NCBI GenBank assembly: GCA_001662425.1 | Contig: BDDC01001058.1 | Span: 1-34,592 of the forward strand | Reading direction: 5' to 3' | Length of the DNA stretch: 34,592 bases | DNA from: Chlamydomonas sphaeroides | Taxonomy: Eukaryota > Chlorophyta > Chlorophyceae > Chlamydomonadales > Chlamydomonadaceae | Shown here: piece after piece, positions 33,301-34,592 of the stretch | Layout: each line of letters begins with the position of its first letter | Position numbering within the stretch: position 1 is the first letter of the stretch | Notes under the pieces: generated by a model | The model's input: the letters and a program-made list of their open reading frames with translations, nothing else | The model's database searches: none | Told to the model about the DNA's origin: nothing | Made by a program: the position numbers and the translations under genes

Positions 33301-34592
33301 GCGCGCCGCAGCAGGCGCTGCTGCACCGCTCCGCGCAGCTGGTGGAGGCCACGGGGTCTTGCGGCACACGGGGCATCCGCGGCATCCGCGGCGCCGCCAA
33401 CGCGGACGGCATCTGCTGGGTGAGTCTCTGCAATGGCAAGCGAGGGCTATGGGGCTTACTGTGGCACGCAGGGAGGGACGGACTGGCGAGTGGCCAAGAT
33501 GCGGCACGCAGGGCTAGCTAACGGCCTCCATGCCTTTCCCTCCGCCACAGCTGCACCTCTACTGCGGCAGCGGCTCCATGGTGCCTGTCCTGGCCGAGGC
33601 GTCCGCCCGCAACTGCTCTGTCGGCACCCGCTTCGACTGGGCCTGCCCGGGGGCTATGGTGGCGTATGGCATACAGGGGACCACGCTGCCGCCTGCCGCC
33701 GACCCCGCCAACCCCCCGTCGGCGACCACGTATGTGGCCACGCTGCGGCTGCTGTGCGGCTCGCTGCCGCCGCTGCTCACGCCGCCGCCGCCGCAGAGCC
33801 GTGCACGAGGTGGTGCCGCCGGCGGACTGCCGCCGCCGCCGCCACCTCCGGTGGCGTCCGGCCGGCGCCTGCTGCGGTCAGACCTGCACATCGACGACGA
33901 GCCGACGGTGCTCGAGCGTGGCGTCGAGGGCGCACGAGGGCGCGCGCTGCTACAGACAAGTAAGCTCGTTCATCGTCATCGTGGCATGTTATGGTGCAGG
34001 CGGCTTGCGACCCGCTGCTGATGTTCACGCTGCCTATTGCTGACAGCCAATTGCAACCCGCGCCGATGCGGTAGCCTACCTGAGCTCGTGCCAGCCACAA
34101 CCACCAACGACACCACTCACTGACGCAATGACTCGCAACCGCATTACTCCGCAGGCCCGCCCCCCAGGCCATCTCCGCGGCCGTTACCTCCCAGCCCGCC
34201 GCCGCGGCCCTCTCCCCCTTCGCCCCCTCCCAGCCCGCCGCCGCGGCCCTCTCCGCCTTCGCCCCTTCCGAGCCCGCCGCCGCGGCCCTCGCCCCCCAGC
34301 CCACCTCCCAAGCCCAGCCCGCCGCCCAGCCCACCACCCAAGCCGCCCTCGCCCAAGCCACCGTCACCGCCGCCCAAGCCGCCGCCTTCGCCCAACCCGC
34401 CGCCAAACCCGCCTTTACCTCCGTCTCCGCCGCCCTCGCCAAGACCGCCCAGCCCGCGCCCTCTGCCGCCATCGCCGCCACCTAAGCCACCGCTGCCGCC
34501 GTCACCGCCCCTCCCTCCCAGCCCACGTCCCAATCCTCCTCCCAAGCCGCCAAACCCGCCACCCCCAAAGCCCCCGAGCCCCCGACCATCGC
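15280..34592 (+). CDS. Giant secreted SRCR - FG-GAP - GH18-like - C-type lectin - PAN - HRGP protein (51 exons, 3' end outside the window)
   Basis: Exons: 15280-15337, 15490-15592, 15812-15825, 16141-16188, 16500-16633, 16929-16943, 17046-17096, 17389-17414, 17900-17942, 18423-18447, 18988-19065, 19307-19322, 19762-19807, 20079-20112, 20609-20687, 21119-21223, 21436-21481, 21801-21884, 22180-22231, 22531-22636, 22871-22929, 23540-23606, 23966-24071, 24400-24597, 25055-25164, 25461-25497, 25676-25745, 25928-25979, 26225-26300, 26810-26959, 27139-27466, 27581-27860, 27994-28161, 28433-28457, 28618-28767, 28922-29032, 29148-29241, 29369-29544, 29760-29883, 30033-30142, 30281-30473, 30644-30725, 31056-31162, 31246-31427, 31559-31672, 31786-31908, 32078-32514, 32654-32863, 33068-33419, 33551-33959, 34155-34592. 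All junctions agree in phase and give one open frame of about 2,100 codons. The model was built by hand from splice sites plus domain continuity; exons in the 5' half, many of them tiny, are less certain than those after 23966. The signal peptide and domains indicate a secreted or extracellular-matrix protein that binds calcium and sugar. SRCR and C-type lectin domains are known together in volvocine algae; a GH18-like domain between them is unusual. Its ligand is unknown. Confidence 0.8.
16634..16928 (+). other. GC-AG intron 5
   Basis: Exon 5 ends ...IYDQ and is followed by GCAAGT, the standard form of the rare GC donor. The acceptor is a C-rich tract ending in CAG. Reading through leads to a stop at 16682-16684. 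Confidence 0.6.
17097..17207. repeat. GTGTGGGC tandem repeat in intron 7
   Basis: About 13 copies of an 8-base gtgtgggc unit, degenerate at the right end, begin exactly at the donor site of exon 7. The first repeat bases (GTGGGC) therefore serve as the 5' splice site, and each further unit offers another possible donor. Confidence 0.85.
17415..17899 (+). other. GC-AG intron 8
   Basis: The donor is GCAAGT after ...INDTG and the acceptor is CCACAG before exon 9 (17900-17942). Only this combination keeps frame and yields the SRCR motif INDC with the following ESCTRLE and AVGVRC. An alternative GT donor four bases later would skip exon 9 and lose two conserved cysteines. Confidence 0.6.
18931..18958. 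repeat. ACCGC pentamer repeat
   Basis: Four to five copies of an accgc unit lie in intron 10, about 30 bases upstream of the exon 11 acceptor. It is a simple repeat with no evident function. Confidence 0.7.
18988..21223 (+). other. SRCR domain 2 (exons 11-16)
   Basis: Joined exons read MRLAASGSSTANASARTEGR, VEVWYGSGWGLVGDTNFGTD, DAKVVCRQLKLPSEG, VFGAAPSSMRVLLNDFRC, TGDEASIKACKRGSSS and GYVGVRCKP. The piece VWYGSG comes from a 16-nt microexon (19307-19322) whose inclusion is required for phase. The pattern EGR-V...WG...D...VVCRQL...C.G.E.S...C...VGV.C is that of an SRCR domain. All five internal junctions agree in phase. Confidence 0.85.
21436..23606 (+). other. SRCR domain 3 (exons 17-22)
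   Basis: Joined exons read TVRLAGGSDSSQGRLEVYRK, GVWGTACASLAPNGTADT, AVCKQLGFATSKRQG, ALWSFYTGSLPRPSNGSV, ADHILDCGRLSTASRGTC and DVYVKCYSS. The C-terminal exons are more diverged than in the other two domains. Exon 21 (22871-22929) was placed because it alone bridges the phase and restores the cysteine pair. The end VPIPPLVEPRALC leads into the propeller region. Confidence 0.8.
22953..23042. repeat. 8-bp minisatellite in intron 21
   Basis: Eleven copies of an attggacg unit, with single-base variants (attggatg, attgggcg), start 23 bases after the exon 21 donor. It is a tandem array without spacers, so it is not a CRISPR. Confidence 0.9.
23966..27466 (+). other. FG-GAP/VCBS-like calcium-binding propeller region (exons 23-31)
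   Basis: Five D-x-[DNT]-x-DG calcium-loop motifs recur at fairly even distance: DMNGDGRDD (24541-24567), DVTGDGAAD (25468-25494), DTDGDG (exon 28), DVNQDGLTD (end of exon 29) and DVDLDGRDD (27292-27318). Each is followed by hydrophobic strands such as DMVAM or DLLVLTV. This is the hallmark of FG-GAP/VCBS repeats, which form integrin-like beta-propellers in secreted adhesion proteins. About 375 residues would suffice for one propeller, although not every blade is recognisable by eye. Confidence 0.7.
26291..26420. repeat. Direct repeat of an exon/intron junction
   Basis: The 20 bases spanning the exon 29 donor (26291-26310) recur at 26401-26420 with one mismatch, 110 bases downstream and inside the intron. 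The copy carries its own GTGCGT donor. Use of this second site would insert 110 bases and break the frame. Confidence 0.75.
27581..29883 (+). other. GH18 chitinase-like domain, catalytically degenerate (exons 32-39)
   Basis: NRLVAYYSNRRPD (first barrel strand) and ATHVIFAHL are followed by IKVLVSVGG, the SxGG motif of glycoside hydrolase family 18. RLDGLEVSWPSLTADM stands where DGxDxDxE is expected; INFQAFDVSG, ITLVASALGRSF and ADYHCLGGVGLWDVDGD follow as later strands with the conserved Trp. The catalytic motif keeps only its first Asp; the acid/base Glu is Pro here. The enzyme is therefore predicted inactive, perhaps a chitin- or glucosamine-binding chi-lectin. The motif is split by the intron between exon 33 and the 25-nt exon 34. 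The length, about 375 residues, suits a full TIM barrel. Confidence 0.75.
30033..31283 (+). other. C-type lectin domain 1 (exons 40-44), with QPD motif
   Basis: KPWDDARAHCRAVDGDLAAI matches the W-x-x-A-x-x-x-C...G-x-LA-x-I core. VWLGGGDA, FVWANTSKDFTFTSWAAGQP and EWYDLACSAALPFVCQ complete the fold, with the expected cysteine pattern. QPD (30712-30720) is the galactose-type sugar-specificity motif, and WYD (31147-31155) stands where WND coordinates calcium. Binding of galactose-like sugars is therefore plausible but inferred. Confidence 0.85.
31246..32359 (+). other. C-type lectin domain 2, split by a proline-rich insert (exons 44-47)
   Basis: KICRTYGGELPSLTDYF, FMWLGLRSYGEG, LYWSDGSYSTDGLLNAW, EFGDAACAIIVG and the closing SLSCQERMPVVCQQ follow the C-type lectin plan. 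No EPN/QPD or WND motif is present, so canonical sugar binding is unlikely. Between the two halves of the C-terminal disulfide region lies an insert of about 49 residues made of SPPPP/RPPSP repeats (32138-32284). The insert is encoded within exon 47 and keeps frame. Confidence 0.75.
32390..32863 (+). other. PAN/Apple-like cysteine segment (end of exon 47, exon 48)
   Basis: FSCLTRLDGYAYMVPGERV, ELDCAVRCMLSPRCVYYTY and a later HSCYLMA give the spacing C...C...C....C.....C typical of PAN/Apple modules, which bind proteins or sugars. The assignment rests on cysteine pattern only. In the genomic sequence an unspliced reading of exon 47 would stop at 32552-32554. Confidence 0.5.
33068..33959 (+). 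other. Cysteine-containing extracellular module and short proline spacer (exons 49-50)
   Basis: VTLLLHNVTRAVQDVGATC, GICWLHLYCGSGS, NCSVGTRFDWACPG and TYVATLRLLCG show alternating beta-strand patterns with paired cysteines and several N-x-[ST] sites (NTT, NVT, NCS). Motifs such as ACPGAMVAYGIQG recall jacalin-like or beta-sandwich carbohydrate modules, but I cannot name the family. It ends in a PPPPPPP spacer and an arginine-rich, acidic linker. Confidence 0.5.
34155..34592 (+). other. SPPP-rich hydroxyproline-rich-glycoprotein tail (exon 51, cut by the window edge)
   Basis: About 146 codons consist almost only of Pro, Ser, Arg, Lys and a few Leu/Asn, in repeats such as SPPPRPSP, PPPKPPSP and PPPSPNPPP. 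This is the rod-like, probably hydroxylated and glycosylated spacer found in pherophorin-type and other HRGP wall proteins of volvocine algae. It stays open to the last base, so the protein continues beyond the window. At 34190-34280 the repeat unit (ccgccgcggccctctcc...) recurs about every 48 bases. Confidence 0.85.

Noticed and set aside
33777..34545. Long antisense frames rich in Gly or Ala/Trp opposite the proline-rich exon
   Set aside because: They are the reverse complement of the SPPP repeats; the sense strand has splice sites and continues the protein.

Overview
The window reads as nuclear DNA of a volvocine green alga (Chlamydomonas/Volvox lineage). The evidence is GC-rich sequence, many short spliceosomal introns with GTGCGT/GTGAGT-type donors, a TGTAA-type polyadenylation motif, SPPP-rich cell-wall protein sequence, and SRCR plus C-type lectin domains in one secreted protein, a pairing known from this lineage. 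This placement is inference; no marker gene is present. No bacterial operons, rRNA genes, CRISPR arrays or complete tRNA genes were seen.

Left part (1-14.5 kb): an accessory region of broken, intron-poor genes. It holds a minus-strand F-box gene remnant (544-1075) disrupted by a 28-bp tandem duplication. A minus-strand array of repeated B3-like modules follows: one almost intact two-unit gene (3193-5655) with a single in-frame TGA, and a more damaged relative (7230-9186) with two one-base frameshifts and a TGA. A fifth relative lies on the plus strand (13826-14409). Between them lies a plus-strand gene (about 9648-11824) combining a PIF1-like SF1 helicase, lacking its middle, with a C-terminal GIY-YIG nuclease domain. 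It has at least one intron and several frame breaks, which suggests a decayed selfish or horizontally acquired gene.

Right part (15280-34592, running off the right edge): one giant plus-strand gene. I reconstructed 51 exons (50 introns) by matching splice sites, codon phase and domain continuity. They give one uninterrupted frame of about 2,100 codons. The order is signal peptide, three SRCR domains, a calcium-binding FG-GAP/VCBS-like propeller region, a GH18 chitinase-like domain whose catalytic motif is lost, C-type lectin domain 1 with a QPD sugar-binding motif, C-type lectin domain 2 split by a proline-rich insert, a PAN/Apple-like segment, a cysteine-containing module, and a hydroxyproline-rich-glycoprotein-type SPPP tail. 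It is most simply a secreted extracellular-matrix or cell-surface recognition protein that binds carbohydrate without cutting it. Several exons are microexons (14, 15, 16, 25, 25 and 26 nt), and two introns use GC-AG borders.

The giant gene keeps its frame over 6.3 kb of coding sequence, while the genes to its left are frame-broken. Those breaks therefore look like real decay rather than poor sequence, although homopolymer errors cannot be excluded without reads.
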